Shown one piece after another: positions 7,037 to 15,294 of a stretch of 64,000 nt of DNA. Position numbers and translations under genes: made by a program. The notes under the pieces were generated by a model, which saw only the letters and a list, made by a program, of their open reading frames with translations, was not told the DNA's origin and made no database searches. This DNA is from DATMER01 sp035556715. GTDB taxonomy: Bacteria; Acidobacteriota; Thermoanaerobaculia; Multivoradales; UBA5704. The stretch covers positions 16,658 to 80,657 of the forward strand of contig DATMER010000091.1 of the NCBI GenBank assembly GCA_035556715.1, read 5' to 3'. Position 1 is the first letter of the stretch; each line of letters begins with the position of its first letter.

Positions 7037-9253
7037 TTGAGCCAAGTCAACCCGCGCAGCCAAGATCTGCAGACCCCCCGCAAGCGCCTCATCGCCGACC
7101 GCGTGGCCCGCTGGCTCGTGTCCGCGGGCGGCCTCGCGATCATCGTCAGCATCCTGGGTATCCTCGTCTTCATCCTGGCCGAGGTCTGGCCCCTGATGAC
7201 CAAGGCCAGCGTGCGCGCCGTCCGAGAGATCCCCCTGCCGGGCCCTCCGGCCGGGGCCCTGGTCTCGGATGAGCACCGCACCCATGTCGCGGCCCTCGCC
7301 GCCGACGGCCATGTCCGGGTGGTCCGCCTGCGGGATGGAAAGCTGGCCGCCGACGTGGACCTGGGGACCGGAGCCCTGACGGGCATGAAGGTGCCCGCGG
7401 GCCAGATCGTGCTCACCGGCGCCACCCGCGACGGCCGCATCGTCCTGGCGCCGGTCTCGTTCGACGTCACCTTCGAGGGGCAGAGCCAGGTCGTCACCCC
7501 CACGATCCAGGATCCGATCCTGCTGGAGCTCGACCCGCAGCGGCGCCCTCTGGGCGCCTTCGCCGCCCAGGTCGACGATGACGGCAACACCACCGCCGCT
7601 ACCCAGCTCGCCGATGGAACGATCGCCGTGATGCGCCGCTCCAGCCAGGAGAACATGATGAGCGGCGAGGTGACCGAGTCCGTGGAACGCTTCCAGGCGC
7701 GGGCCCCGGGCCGGCTGACCGCTCTCGTGATCGACGACGGCCAGACCTCCCTTTACGGCGGCACCGCTCGCGGCGAGATCCTCTGGTGGCCGCTTGCGGA
7801 GGGCCAGCCCGGCCAGGTCCGGACCGCCTCCGCCGGGCCTTCCGCGATCACCGCCCTTGACCTGCTGATCGGCGGGCGCTCCCTGGTCGTCGGCCAGGAG
7901 AACGGCGCCCTGAGCATCTGGCTGCAGACCCGTGAGAGCCAGGGGGAGGACGTCTTCCGCCTGACCCGCGTCCGTGACTTCCCTCGATACGACAGCCCCA
8001 TCCGGCAGATCGCGCCGTCCGAGCGCGGCAAGGGCTTCCTCGCCCTGGGAGATGGAGGGAGGCTGGGCCTCCACTACTCCACCTCGCACCGCACCCTGTG
8101 GACGGGCGACGCGCCCATCAAGCGCGGCACTGGCCTGTTCTACACTCCAAAGACCGACGGCGTGTACCTGGCTGGCGAGGGCAAGCTGGCCGAGATCGAC
8201 GTCGTCAACCCCCACCCCGAGGTGACCTGGAAGGCCCTGTTCGGCAAAGTGTGGTACGAAGGTTACGACGAGCCCAACTACGTCTGGCAGTCGAGCAGCG
8301 GCACCGACGATTTCGAGCCCAAGCTCTCGCTGACGCCGCTGTTGATGGGCACGTTCAAGGGGACGTTCTACTCGCTGCTTCTGGCCATCCCCTTGGGCGT
8401 GCTGGGCGCGATGTACACGTCGCAGTTCATGCACCCCTCCTACAAGCGGGTGCTCAAGCCGGTGGTGGAGATCATGGCCTCGCTGCCGAGTGTAGTCCTG
8501 GGCTTCCTCGCCGGGCTCTGGCTCGCCCCGCGCATCGAGAATGCGGTGCCGGCCCTGGCCCTGATGACTCTGATCCTGCCGATCCTGGTCCTGGCTGCCG
8601 GCTTTCTCTGGAACGCGACGCCGCGCGCGTTCCGCGGCCGATTCCGCGCCGGCATCGAAGCGATCCTGTTCGTCTTCGTGCTCGCCTTCGGGATCTGGCT
8701 CTGCTTCAAGCTCTCCGGTCCCTTCGAGGATCTGGCCTTCGGCGGCAGCTTCCAGACCTGGCTCACTCAGACCACCGGCCTGGCCTACGACCAGCGCAAC
8801 GCCATCGTGGTCGGCCTGGCCATGGGCTTTGCAGTGATCCCGATCATCTTCGCCATCGCCGAGGATGCCTTCTCCAACGTGCCGCCCAACCTGGTGGCGG
8901 GCTCGCTTGCACTGGGAGCGGACCGCTGGCAGACGGTGACCCGCGTGGTGCTGCCCACAGCCTCGCCGGGCATCTTCTCGGCGATCATGATCGGCTTCGG
9001 CCGCGCCGTCGGCGAGACCATGATCGTGCTCATGGCCACGGGCAACACGCCCATCATGGAATGGAACCCGTTCAACGGCTTCCGCACGCTGTCGGCGAAC
9101 ATCGCGGTGGAGATCCCGGAGGCGCCGCATGCCAGCACGCTCTACCGGACGCTCTTCCTGGCCGGCCTGCTGCTGTTCGTCGTGACCTTCATCATCAACA
9201 CCATCGCGGAGCTGGTCCGCCAGCGGCTGCGCGAACGGTATTCACAGCTCTGA
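7037..9253 (+). CDS. pstC: Phosphate ABC transporter permease PstC, large form
   Basis: A 738-residue protein, about twice the size of E. coli PstC. After a first membrane segment (about 30-55) comes a soluble insertion of about 350 residues with repeated short beta-strand-like stretches and Gly-Asp turns. The C-terminal ~300 residues are the classical binding-protein-dependent permease, with NVPPNLVAGSLALGADRWQTVTRVVLPTA and GRAVGETMIVLMATGN. Such enlarged PstC proteins are known in several proteobacteria. The start is TTG at 7037. The insertion would face the periplasm; its role is unknown. Confidence 0.88.
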   Translation: MSQVNPRSQDLQTPRKRLIADRVARWLVSAGGLAIIVSILGILVFILAEVWPLMTKASVRAVREIPLPGPPAGALVSDEHRTHVAALAADGHVRVVRLRDGKLAADVDLGTGALTGMKVPAGQIVLTGATRDGRIVLAPVSFDVTFEGQSQVVTPTIQDPILLELDPQRRPLGAFAAQVDDDGNTTAATQLADGTIAVMRRSSQENMMSGEVTESVERFQARAPGRLTALVIDDGQTSLYGGTARGEILWWPLAEGQPGQVRTASAGPSAITALDLLIGGRSLVVGQENGALSIWLQTRESQGEDVFRLTRVRDFPRYDSPIRQIAPSERGKGFLALGDGGRLGLHYSTSHRTLWTGDAPIKRGTGLFYTPKTDGVYLAGEGKLAEIDVVNPHPEVTWKALFGKVWYEGYDEPNYVWQSSSGTDDFEPKLSLTPLLMGTFKGTFYSLLLAIPLGVLGAMYTSQFMHPSYKRVLKPVVEIMASLPSVVLGFLAGLWLAPRIENAVPALALMTLILPILVLAAGFLWNATPRAFRGRFRAGIEAILFVFVLAFGIWLCFKLSGPFEDLAFGGSFQTWLTQTTGLAYDQRNAIVVGLAMGFAVIPIIFAIAEDAFSNVPPNLVAGSLALGADRWQTVTRVVLPTASPGIFSAIMIGFGRAVGETMIVLMATGNTPIMEWNPFNGFRTLSANIAVEIPEAPHASTLYRTLFLAGLLLFVVTFIINTIAELVRQRLRERYSQL

Positions 9254-9276
9254 GGCCCATGCCGGAGAACGATCGA

Positions 9277-11007
9277 ATGAACCCTCCGATCCAGACCTCC
9301 GCTGCGCCGGCGGCGGGTACGGCGGCGCCAGCCCGCTCCGTGGGCCGCGCATCCTCCCGTACGGGCAGCCTGTTCGGCAACCAACAACAACGCTCCGAGA
9401 TCTTCGGGCAAGCCATGACCTGGCTCTGCGGCGGCGCCCTCGCCTTCAACCTCCTGCTGGTGATCGGCATCATGGGCCTGCTGGCCTGGCATGGCCTCGG
9501 CTACTTCTGGCAGAAGGATCTCGTCGAGCTCAAGCTCAAAGATGGTACGCGCCTTCTAGCCGAGGTCTGGGAGATCGAGCAGGTGGTCGAGGCGCCAGGG
9601 CAGCCCGCGCTTGACCGCATGCGCCTCAAGATCGCCAACCGCGACGTGGGCGGCCTCGACTTCGCCTGGATCGACGCGGTAAACGTGGCCTCCCGCACCC
9701 TCCCTGCCGAAGCGGTCCTCCTGGAACGCCTGGAGTGGGGCAACTTCCACGGTTACATGGAGGAGCTGCGCGACGGCGGCAAGGTCCTCGCACGCGGCCC
9801 GGAAGCGACTTGGAAAGCTTTCCACGAGCTGCACGAAAAGAAAGCCGGGCAGCGCGAGCAGGTCGAAGAGCTGGAGGAAGGGGAGATCGGCGACGTCAAT
9901 TACGCGATCGAGCAGCTCCGGTTGGACCGCCGGGCCCTCGATTTCGAGAACCTGGCTCCGGCCGAGAAGCAGCGCCGCGCCGCCGGGCTCGACCGCGAGC
10001 TCGCCGAGCGCGAAGCCGAGTATGAGCAGCTCGCCGGCCGCCTGTTCAAGCTGCGCGAGGAGCTGGAGAAGGGCACGCTGGTCATGAGGTCCGTGGACGG
10101 CCAGACCAAGGAGATGCCGGTCGCGATGGTGGTCAGGGCGGTCCGCCCCAACGACATGGGTGTCCTCGGGAAGACCGGGCTCTATCTCTCCAGGGGCTGG
10201 GAGTTCATCACGGCCGACCCGCGGGAGTCCAACACCGAGGGCGGCATCTTCCCGGCGATCTTCGGCACGGTCATGATGGTCTTCATCATGTCCTTCGCCG
10301 TGGCGCCGCTCGGCGTGCTCGCCGCGCTCTACCTGCGCGAGTACGCCAAGCAGGGGCCGCTGGTGCGGATGGTGCGGATCGCGGTCAACAACCTGGCCGG
10401 CGTGCCCTCGATCGTGTTCGGGATGTTCGGGCTCGGTTTTTTCGTTTACCTGGTCGGCGGCTCGATCGACCGGCTCTTCTATCCCGAGGCGCTGCCCACT
10501 CCGACCTTCGGCACGGGCGGCATCTTCTGGGCGAGCCTGACGCTCGCGCTGCTGACCGTGCCGGTGGTGATCGTGGCCGCCGAAGAGGGTCTCGCGGCAG
10601 TGCCGCGCATCGTGCGCGAAGGCTCGCTCGCCCTGGGCGCCACCAAGTTCGAAACCATCTGGCGCGTGGTGATCCCGGCCGCGGCCCCGGGCATCCTCAC
10701 CGGGATGATCCTGGCAATGGCCCGGGCCGCCGGCGAGGTCGCCCCGTTGATGATCGTGGGCATGGTAAAGCTTGCCCCCTCGCTGCCGATCGACGGCCGG
10801 CCGCCGTTCGTCCATCTGGAGCGCAAGTTCATGCACCTCGGCTTCCACATCTACGACGTCGGCTTCCAGAGCCCCAACGTCGAGGCCACGACGCCGCTGG
10901 TGTTCGCCACCGCGCTGCTCCTGATCGCGGTGATGACGGGCATGAACATCGTAGCGATCATGCTCCGCAACCACCTGCGTCGGAAGTACGCTGGCAGCGC
11001 GGTTTGA
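9277..11007 (+). CDS. pstA: Phosphate ABC transporter permease PstA, large form
   Basis: A 576-residue permease. ATG 9277 has GGAG nine bases upstream; ATG 9259 is an alternative. After an N-terminal membrane helix (LAFNLLLVIGIMGLLAWHGL) comes an extracytoplasmic insertion of about 230 residues with a long charged coiled coil. The C-terminal permease domain carries VRIAVNNLAGVPSIVFGMFGLGFF, VREGSLALGATKFETIWRVV and ARAAGEVAPLMIVGMV. It pairs with PstC, which is also enlarged, so the two inserted domains may form a periplasmic structure. It is followed after a hairpin repeat by pstB. Confidence 0.88.
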   Translation: MNPPIQTSAAPAAGTAAPARSVGRASSRTGSLFGNQQQRSEIFGQAMTWLCGGALAFNLLLVIGIMGLLAWHGLGYFWQKDLVELKLKDGTRLLAEVWEIEQVVEAPGQPALDRMRLKIANRDVGGLDFAWIDAVNVASRTLPAEAVLLERLEWGNFHGYMEELRDGGKVLARGPEATWKAFHELHEKKAGQREQVEELEEGEIGDVNYAIEQLRLDRRALDFENLAPAEKQRRAAGLDRELAEREAEYEQLAGRLFKLREELEKGTLVMRSVDGQTKEMPVAMVVRAVRPNDMGVLGKTGLYLSRGWEFITADPRESNTEGGIFPAIFGTVMMVFIMSFAVAPLGVLAALYLREYAKQGPLVRMVRIAVNNLAGVPSIVFGMFGLGFFVYLVGGSIDRLFYPEALPTPTFGTGGIFWASLTLALLTVPVVIVAAEEGLAAVPRIVREGSLALGATKFETIWRVVIPAAAPGILTGMILAMARAAGEVAPLMIVGMVKLAPSLPIDGRPPFVHLERKFMHLGFHIYDVGFQSPNVEATTPLVFATALLLIAVMTGMNIVAIMLRNHLRRKYAGSAV

Positions 11008-11028
11008 TCACGTTCCCCCTCTCCCTGG

Positions 11029-11055
11029 CCCTCTCCCCCGTGCCGGGGGAGAGGG
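11029..11055. repeat. Intergenic hairpin of the CCCTCTCCC family
   Basis: Perfect 12-base arms (CCCTCTCCCCCG and its complement) surround a TGC loop between pstA and pstB. A related hairpin lies at 47.25-47.30 kb. Because of this insertion, the first in-frame start of pstB (TTG 11004) is probably not used. Confidence 0.6.
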
Positions 11056-11078
11056 AAGAAGAGGGAAAGCTTGGAGAG

Positions 11079-11897
11079 ATGATGACTGAGACCATGGCTT
11101 CCCCCCTTCCCAAGACCGATCCGGCGCTCGACCCCGGGATCAAGGACCCGATCCTCGAGATCGAGTCGCTGTCGCTCTGGTATGGCGAGAAGCAGGCGCT
11201 GAACGAGATTTCTCTCAAGGTCCCGGAGAAGAAGATCACGGCCTTCATCGGCCCTTCGGGATGCGGCAAGTCGACCCTGCTGCGCTGCATCAACCGCTTG
11301 AACGACCTGATCGACAACGTCCGGATCGACGGCGACATCAAGTTCCAGGGCGGCAGCATCTACGACCCGCGGCTGGAGATCAACGCGCTGCGCAAGCGGA
11401 TCGGGATGGTGTTCCAGAAGTCGAACCCGTTCCCGAAGTCGATCTACGAGAACGTGGCCTACGGGCCGCGCCTCCAGGGGATCAACCGCAAGCGCGACCT
11501 CGACGAGATCGTGGAGCGGAGCCTGCGCGGCGCCGCGCTCTGGGACGAGGTCAAGGACCGCCTGGAGGACAGCGCCCTCGGTCTCTCGGGCGGCCAGCAG
11601 CAGCGCCTCTGCATCGCGAGGGCGATCGCGGTGGAGCCCGAGGTGATCCTGCTCGACGAGCCCTGCTCCGCTCTCGACCCCATCGCCACGGCCCGCATCG
11701 AGGAGCTGATGCAGGACCTGAAGACCCAGTACACGCAGGTCATCGTCACCCACAACATGCAGCAGGCCTCCCGCGTGTCGGACTACACGGCCTTCCTCTA
11801 CCTGGGAGAGCTGATCGAGTACGGCGCCACCGAGAAGATCTTCATCAACCCGATCAAGAAGCAGACCGAGGACTACATTACGGGGCGGTTCGGCTGA
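11079..11897 (+). CDS. pstB: Phosphate ABC transporter ATPase PstB
   Basis: A 272-residue ABC ATPase with Walker A GPSGCGKST, the PstB hallmark LLRCINRLNDL, VFQKSNPFPKSIYENVAYGPR (Q-loop), signature LSGGQQQRLCIARAIA, Walker B VILLDEPCSALDP and the switch VTHNMQQA. ATG 11079 follows GGAGAG; the upstream frame runs through a repetitive hairpin and is unlikely to be translated. It energises PstCA. No phoU follows: the next kilobase is a 21-bp-period repeat array. Confidence 0.95.
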   Translation: MMTETMASPLPKTDPALDPGIKDPILEIESLSLWYGEKQALNEISLKVPEKKITAFIGPSGCGKSTLLRCINRLNDLIDNVRIDGDIKFQGGSIYDPRLEINALRKRIGMVFQKSNPFPKSIYENVAYGPRLQGINRKRDLDEIVERSLRGAALWDEVKDRLEDSALGLSGGQQQRLCIARAIAVEPEVILLDEPCSALDPIATARIEELMQDLKTQYTQVIVTHNMQQASRVSDYTAFLYLGELIEYGATEKIFINPIKKQTEDYITGRFG

Positions 11898-12047
11898 ACG
11901 AGTCGACGACGGCTCGTCGTCAACTGAAGTTACCTCCCCTTACGGCGGGCTGATCTCCCAGGGCACCGGCCTGTGAGCCAGCGCTTTCTCCAGGTGACCT
12001 GGCTCAAGTCTCACAGACACATTCGCTTTCTGACCGAGACCGGGAGC

Positions 12048-12392
12048 CCATCGGCGGCTCCCCCTGGTCTATCGGCGGCTGTCCCCAACCTATCGGCGCC
12101 CGTCCATAGTCTATCGGCTAGACCTCCATAGTCTATCGGCGTCCGTCCTGATCTATCGGCAGTCCCCCATAATCTATCGGCGCCTGTCCTTAATCTATCG
12201 GCGTCCGCCCTTAGCCTATCGGCAGTTCCCCCATAGCCTACCGGCGCTGTCCTTAATCTATCGGCAGCTCTCCATAGCCTATCGGCGTCCGCCCTTTAGC
12301 CAACGGCAGTCCCCCATAACCTATCGGCGCCTGTCCTTAATCTATCGGCAGCTCGCCATAGTCTATCGGCGCCTTTCCCTAACCTATCGGCG
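12048..12392. repeat. Degenerate tandem array A: about 15-16 units of ~21 bp, core CTATCGGC
   Basis: About 16 head-to-tail units start with CTATCGGCG/CTATCGGCA and continue with a pyrimidine-rich variable part, e.g. CTATCGGCGCCTGTCCTTAAT and CTATCGGCAGCTCTCCATAGC. Unit length is 20-22 bp. The variable parts fall into a few recurring types (CTGTCCTTAAT, TCCGCCCTTAGC, GTCCCCCATAAC, GCTCTCCATAGC), which suggests block duplication. It starts about 150 bp after pstB. There are no spacers, so it is not a CRISPR. It continues without a break into the palindrome and array B. Confidence 0.9.
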
Positions 12393-12436
12393 AGACGCCG
12401 ATAGGTTAGGGAAAGGCGCCGATAGACTATGGCGAG
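12352..12436. repeat. 41-bp perfect inverted repeat closing array A
   Basis: Left arm 12352-12392 and right arm 12396-12436 are exact reverse complements with a 3-base loop (AGA). The left arm consists of the last two array units and the right arm is their inverted copy, so the palindrome arose by foldback copying of the array end. As RNA or single-stranded DNA it would form an exceptionally stable cruciform or hairpin. Confidence 0.97.
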
Positions 12437-13035
12437 ACACCCGATAGAGTTTGGCGGCTCAGGAAACTCCACGGGGGAGAGGTCAATGGGTTGCAGAGGC
12501 TCGGGGAAGGACCGCGGCGAGAGGACGAAAGCTTGCGGCGAGACCGGACAAGCTCTCGACGTCGTGGCAAAGGCTTGAGGCGCAATGACCAAGGCTTCGG
12601 GCGAGACGGCGAACAAAAAGGGGGCCGTTCCCCTCTGGACGGGAGTCTTCCGCACCTGGAGTTGCGACGCTCCCGTCTCGAGATGCGACGCTGCCATCCC
12701 GACGGGTGGCGGTCCCACCGCGATGGGAGTGTTCCCCGTCTGCATGGGGATGGTCGCCCGCCTGGATGGGAGTGGTCCCCACCTCGACGGGAGTTTCCCC
12801 TTCTGGGTGGGAGTAGCCGCCATCTGGACGGGGGGCGTCCCTATCTCGATGGGAGTGGTTCCCGTCTGGACGGGAGTGGTCGCCATCTCGGCGGGAGAGA
12901 TCCCCGCCGGCATGGGAGAGTCCGCCATCTGGATCAGAATGGTCCCCGCCGAGATGAAAATCGACCCCGAGTGGACGCGGACCGCTCCCATCCCGGGTTG
13001 CGACGCTGCCAGTTCGGGTTGAGACGCTCTCGGAA
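12437..13035. repeat. Degenerate 21-bp tandem array B (two consensus types)
   Basis: From 12437 to about 12620 units resemble CGAGACCGGACAAGCTCTCGA or CGTCGTGGCAAAGGCTTGAGG; from 12621 to 13035 they resemble ACGGGAGTGGTCGCCATCTCG. The period is exactly 21 bp with almost no slippage. Because 21 is a multiple of three, frames stay open on both strands (plus-strand frames at 12491-13180 and 12585-13022; minus-strand frame 12296-13069 of 257 codons made of heptads such as ATTPVQT, VSPQAFV and GADRLWR). I do not call these as genes, but coding on the minus strand is not excluded. Confidence 0.88.
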
Positions 13036-13215
13036 CGAGGGGCGGGACTGGAGATCGTTGCGGACACATAGAGGACAGAAGCGTTTCATGTTATCCGAGG
13101 CACCTCATTCTATAAATGTTGATTGTGGGGGAGGTTTCGATGGCCGCCTTGAAGTCGATCCTCATCCTGTGCGCGGCTGACAACCCATGGAGCCCGGTTG
13201 TTTATTCGGGCCTGA

Positions 13216-13244
13216 TTGACAGCCGCCAAGCAGGGGCTTACACT
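13216..13244 (+). promoter_or_regulatory. Sigma-70-type promoter before the 13.4-kb gene
   Basis: TTGACA (13216-13221), 17-bp spacer, TACACT (13239-13244). A transcript would start near 13251, leaving an unexplained 5' leader of about 140 bases before GTG 13390. The surrounding 13040-13389 stretch is lower in GC and shows no other gene I can support. Confidence 0.55.
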
Positions 13245-13389
13245 CATTAAGTCTATGTTCCTGCGGATCTTGCGACGGCGTTCGCTGGTATTGGCGTTCG
13301 GCGTAGGACACGGATGACGTGACCTAGTCATGGGGATGGCGCACGTCGAATCTGCGGTTGTGCGTCCGTTATAGATACGAGGGGCCATT

Positions 13390-14325
13390 GTGTCACTTGC
13401 CTTGAGGGTTGAATGGGATAGGCTCTCGAAGCTCATCTCGGGTTTTCTTGAGGCGCGCCAGCTCTACTTGAACGGCTCGGACAAGACTTCCTTCATTAAC
13501 GGACGTCGTCAGCTTGACAAGGCCTGGAAGGTAATTGTCAACGGCTTAGATACTTTCCTGAAGCGACACAAGATGGTACTCCCTGAGGAGGCGATCCAAT
13601 CACTCGAGGGTTTTCTTGGCGATGCCTCGGGTAGCGTGCTGCCGGACCCATGGGGACTATATCCTATGGAGGATCGGTTTCTTGCTATTGCATCGATCCG
13701 TTCCGTGCTCGATTTCCACCTTGCGGACTTTGAGTTGCTTGCCCGACGTTTATCGGAAAGAGCCTTCTCACATCTGAGGCGGAGCATAGTCGTCGATGAA
13801 GAAATAAAACGCAAGTGGCAGAGTGCTTATGAGATAGGCGAAGTCGCCTGTGAACGCCTTGGTGCCGTTCATCTCTTGGCCCATGGGATTTGGGCATTCA
13901 AGGTTCATAGTTCTGGCGAACGAACTGATCTTGTCATGGGAGATCGACTCAGGGATCTAACGGAGGTGGAGGGCTCTGCGGAAGCTCTAGTTCTGACGGA
14001 GTGGAAGAAAGTGATAGGAGATAACGCAGAGGTTTGCGCTGAGGAAGCATTAAAGCAGGCTGCGAGGTACGCTTCCGGTAGCCTATCAGGAATCGAGCTC
14101 CACACGCAACGCTACCTAGTACTTGTGTCTGAGGGTGTAATTGACATCCCGTCACCTCATATCGACAATGGAGTTACTTACAAATACGTAAACATACCCG
14201 TCGCCCCTCTTCCGCCGTCTCGCGCTAAGGCAGGGCGTAGGAACGGGGGCAAGTTGTCGCACAACCCCACCGATCGAGCGGACGGAAACCGCAAACAGCG
14301 CGGTTCCCGCCGCTCATCGACATAG
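13390..14325 (+). CDS. Unknown protein, possible PD-(D/E)XK nuclease fold
   Basis: A 311-residue protein with no family I recognise. Residues 1-150 are predicted mostly helical. The 160-245 region has the layout of a PD-(D/E)XK nuclease core: HGIWAFKV, ERTDLVM (D180), VLTEWKK (E204, K206) and EALKQAARYA (Q223), then RYLVLVS. The C-terminus is basic and low-complexity. GC content is visibly lower than in the neighbours, and a typical sigma-70 promoter lies 150 bp upstream, so it was probably acquired horizontally. GTG 13390 is the first start in frame. It may form a unit with the next gene. The nuclease assignment rests on motif spacing only. Confidence 0.55.
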   Translation: MSLALRVEWDRLSKLISGFLEARQLYLNGSDKTSFINGRRQLDKAWKVIVNGLDTFLKRHKMVLPEEAIQSLEGFLGDASGSVLPDPWGLYPMEDRFLAIASIRSVLDFHLADFELLARRLSERAFSHLRRSIVVDEEIKRKWQSAYEIGEVACERLGAVHLLAHGIWAFKVHSSGERTDLVMGDRLRDLTEVEGSAEALVLTEWKKVIGDNAEVCAEEALKQAARYASGSLSGIELHTQRYLVLVSEGVIDIPSPHIDNGVTYKYVNIPVAPLPPSRAKAGRRNGGKLSHNPTDRADGNRKQRGSRRSST

Positions 14326-14360
14326 CGTTGGCGTCGCTCGGACCTACACACGACTCACCC

Positions 14361-14888
14361 ATGAGGAATCCGGTCTCGCTGGTTCGCTGGCACTGGGCTA
14401 GCGACGCCGCAACCCTCATCCCGGGCTCAACCGACTTCTATCCCTTTGAGCGCCAAAAGAACCCCGACGGCCCGCCCTGCTGGCTACCCGAAGTGCCCAT
14501 TCACGGCTACTTCGACTACATCGGCGGACAGCTCGTCGCCCTCTACCGCATCCCGGATGACGCCGGCACTCTGTGGTTCCAGATCGGTGGTCGTCAGATC
14601 GCACTGACCGACGCCACCTCGAGCACGTTCACACCTGTGTTTGCTGACGAGGAGCCGCGGCTTGAAAGCGCCACCGTTGATCGTCGCTTCCGGATCTATG
14701 ACGGCGACACGCTCTTGGTCGACCACGCGTATCGCCTCGATGACCATGAGAAACGGCTGTATTTTAGCATTGATCCCTTCCCTGCCTGGCCAGACGAAGA
14801 AGAGAACTACGACCTCTGCTACTTCGTCCACCGTATCCTGAAGTCCGGCAGCTGGACCCGTGTCTTCACGGCCCTGCCGCAGCGCTGA
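14361..14888 (+). CDS. Hypothetical protein
   Basis: A 175-residue protein, probably soluble and rich in acidic and aromatic residues (FDYIGGQLVALYRIPDD, FRIYDGDTLLVDHAYRLDDH, PDEEENYDLCYFVHRIL). I recognise no domain. A TTG at 14328, two bases after the upstream stop, is an alternative start; neither has an obvious ribosome site. The gene ends beside the remains of a convergent vapC gene, so its arrival may have destroyed that toxin. Being just downstream of the possible nuclease, it could be its partner or immunity protein, but nothing in the sequence proves this. Confidence 0.6.
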   Translation: MRNPVSLVRWHWASDAATLIPGSTDFYPFERQKNPDGPPCWLPEVPIHGYFDYIGGQLVALYRIPDDAGTLWFQIGGRQIALTDATSSTFTPVFADEEPRLESATVDRRFRIYDGDTLLVDHAYRLDDHEKRLYFSIDPFPAWPDEEENYDLCYFVHRILKSGSWTRVFTALPQR

Positions 14889-14897
14889 AGCGCCGCC

Positions 14898-14948
14898 GGG
14901 AACGTCACGGAAAGCCCCGATCAGGATATTGGCGTCCAGAAGATCCAT
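14898..14948 (-). pseudogene. vapC: 5' remnant of a vapC (PIN-domain) toxin gene
   Basis: Directly after the antitoxin stop, with the tight spacing typical of vapBC, an ATG begins MDLLDANILIGAFRDVP, the first strand and catalytic Asp (LLDAN) of a PIN-domain ribonuclease. After about 17 codons the similarity stops and the frame runs into antisense of the gene ending at 14888. The catalytic core is therefore lost. Confidence 0.7.
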
Positions 14949-14951
14949 GCG

Positions 14952-15209
14952 TCAGCGCGTTCGGCGCCGGTCGTCGGCAAGATCGGCAGCGGCAACAGCC
15001 TCTTTCAAGGTCGAGAAACCTGGAACCAGGCCTCCCGAGGCCGTGGAGACGGGCAGGCGCACGCGCCTGCGGCCCGGCCGGGAAGCGGGCTTGGCAAGGT
15101 GCTCGCGGATCGCTTCTTCCACGAACCGCGTCAAGCTGATGCCCCTAGCCGCCGCCTGGGATTTGGCCTGCCGGAAGATCTCGTCGTCCAAGCGCAAGGT
15201 CGTCTGCAT
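14952..15209 (-). CDS. vapB: VapB-type ribbon-helix-helix antitoxin
   Basis: An 85-residue protein starting MQTTLRLDDEIFRQAKSQAA, a ribbon-helix-helix DNA-binding fold, followed by RGISLTRFVEEAIREHL and a basic, proline-containing toxin-binding tail. It would bind its own promoter and neutralise a cognate PIN-domain RNase. The toxin gene that follows is truncated, so this is an orphan antitoxin. If still made it could protect against related toxins elsewhere (inference). Confidence 0.8.
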   Translation of the reverse strand: MQTTLRLDDEIFRQAKSQAAARGISLTRFVEEAIREHLAKPASRPGRRRVRLPVSTASGGLVPGFSTLKEAVAAADLADDRRRTR

Positions 15210-15294
15210 GACAGAGATCTGTCACCCTTGCCGCCCGGTGTCAAGCGAGGACCACATCACGGGGGCGGTTCGGGTAGGCCGCGGCCCGCAAGCG

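Noticed and set aside
6089..9130. Very long minus-strand frame of about 1000 codons opposite pstS/pstC
   Set aside because: It is antisense to well-supported pst genes, lacks domains and reflects high GC at third codon positions. Similar long shadows exist opposite the TonB receptor at 28-30.7 kb and opposite the permease and symporter genes at 40.7-43.8 kb.
8098..9276. Upstream extension of the PstA frame to 8098
   Set aside because: That part overlaps PstC in another frame and has no permease features; a ribosome site supports 9277.
12048..13035. Possible CRISPR array
   Set aside because: Units are contiguous, degenerate and lack spacers; no cas genes are near. The same applies to arrays C, D and E.
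13040..13389. Gene before the possible nuclease (e.g. minus-strand frame 13110-13436)
   Set aside because: It overlaps a good promoter and the start of the 13390 gene and has no recognisable domain; only a leader region is supported.
14484..14948. A 154-codon minus-strand frame starting as VapC
   Set aside because: Only the first ~17 codons resemble a PIN domain; the rest is antisense of the 14361-14888 gene, so it is called a remnant.
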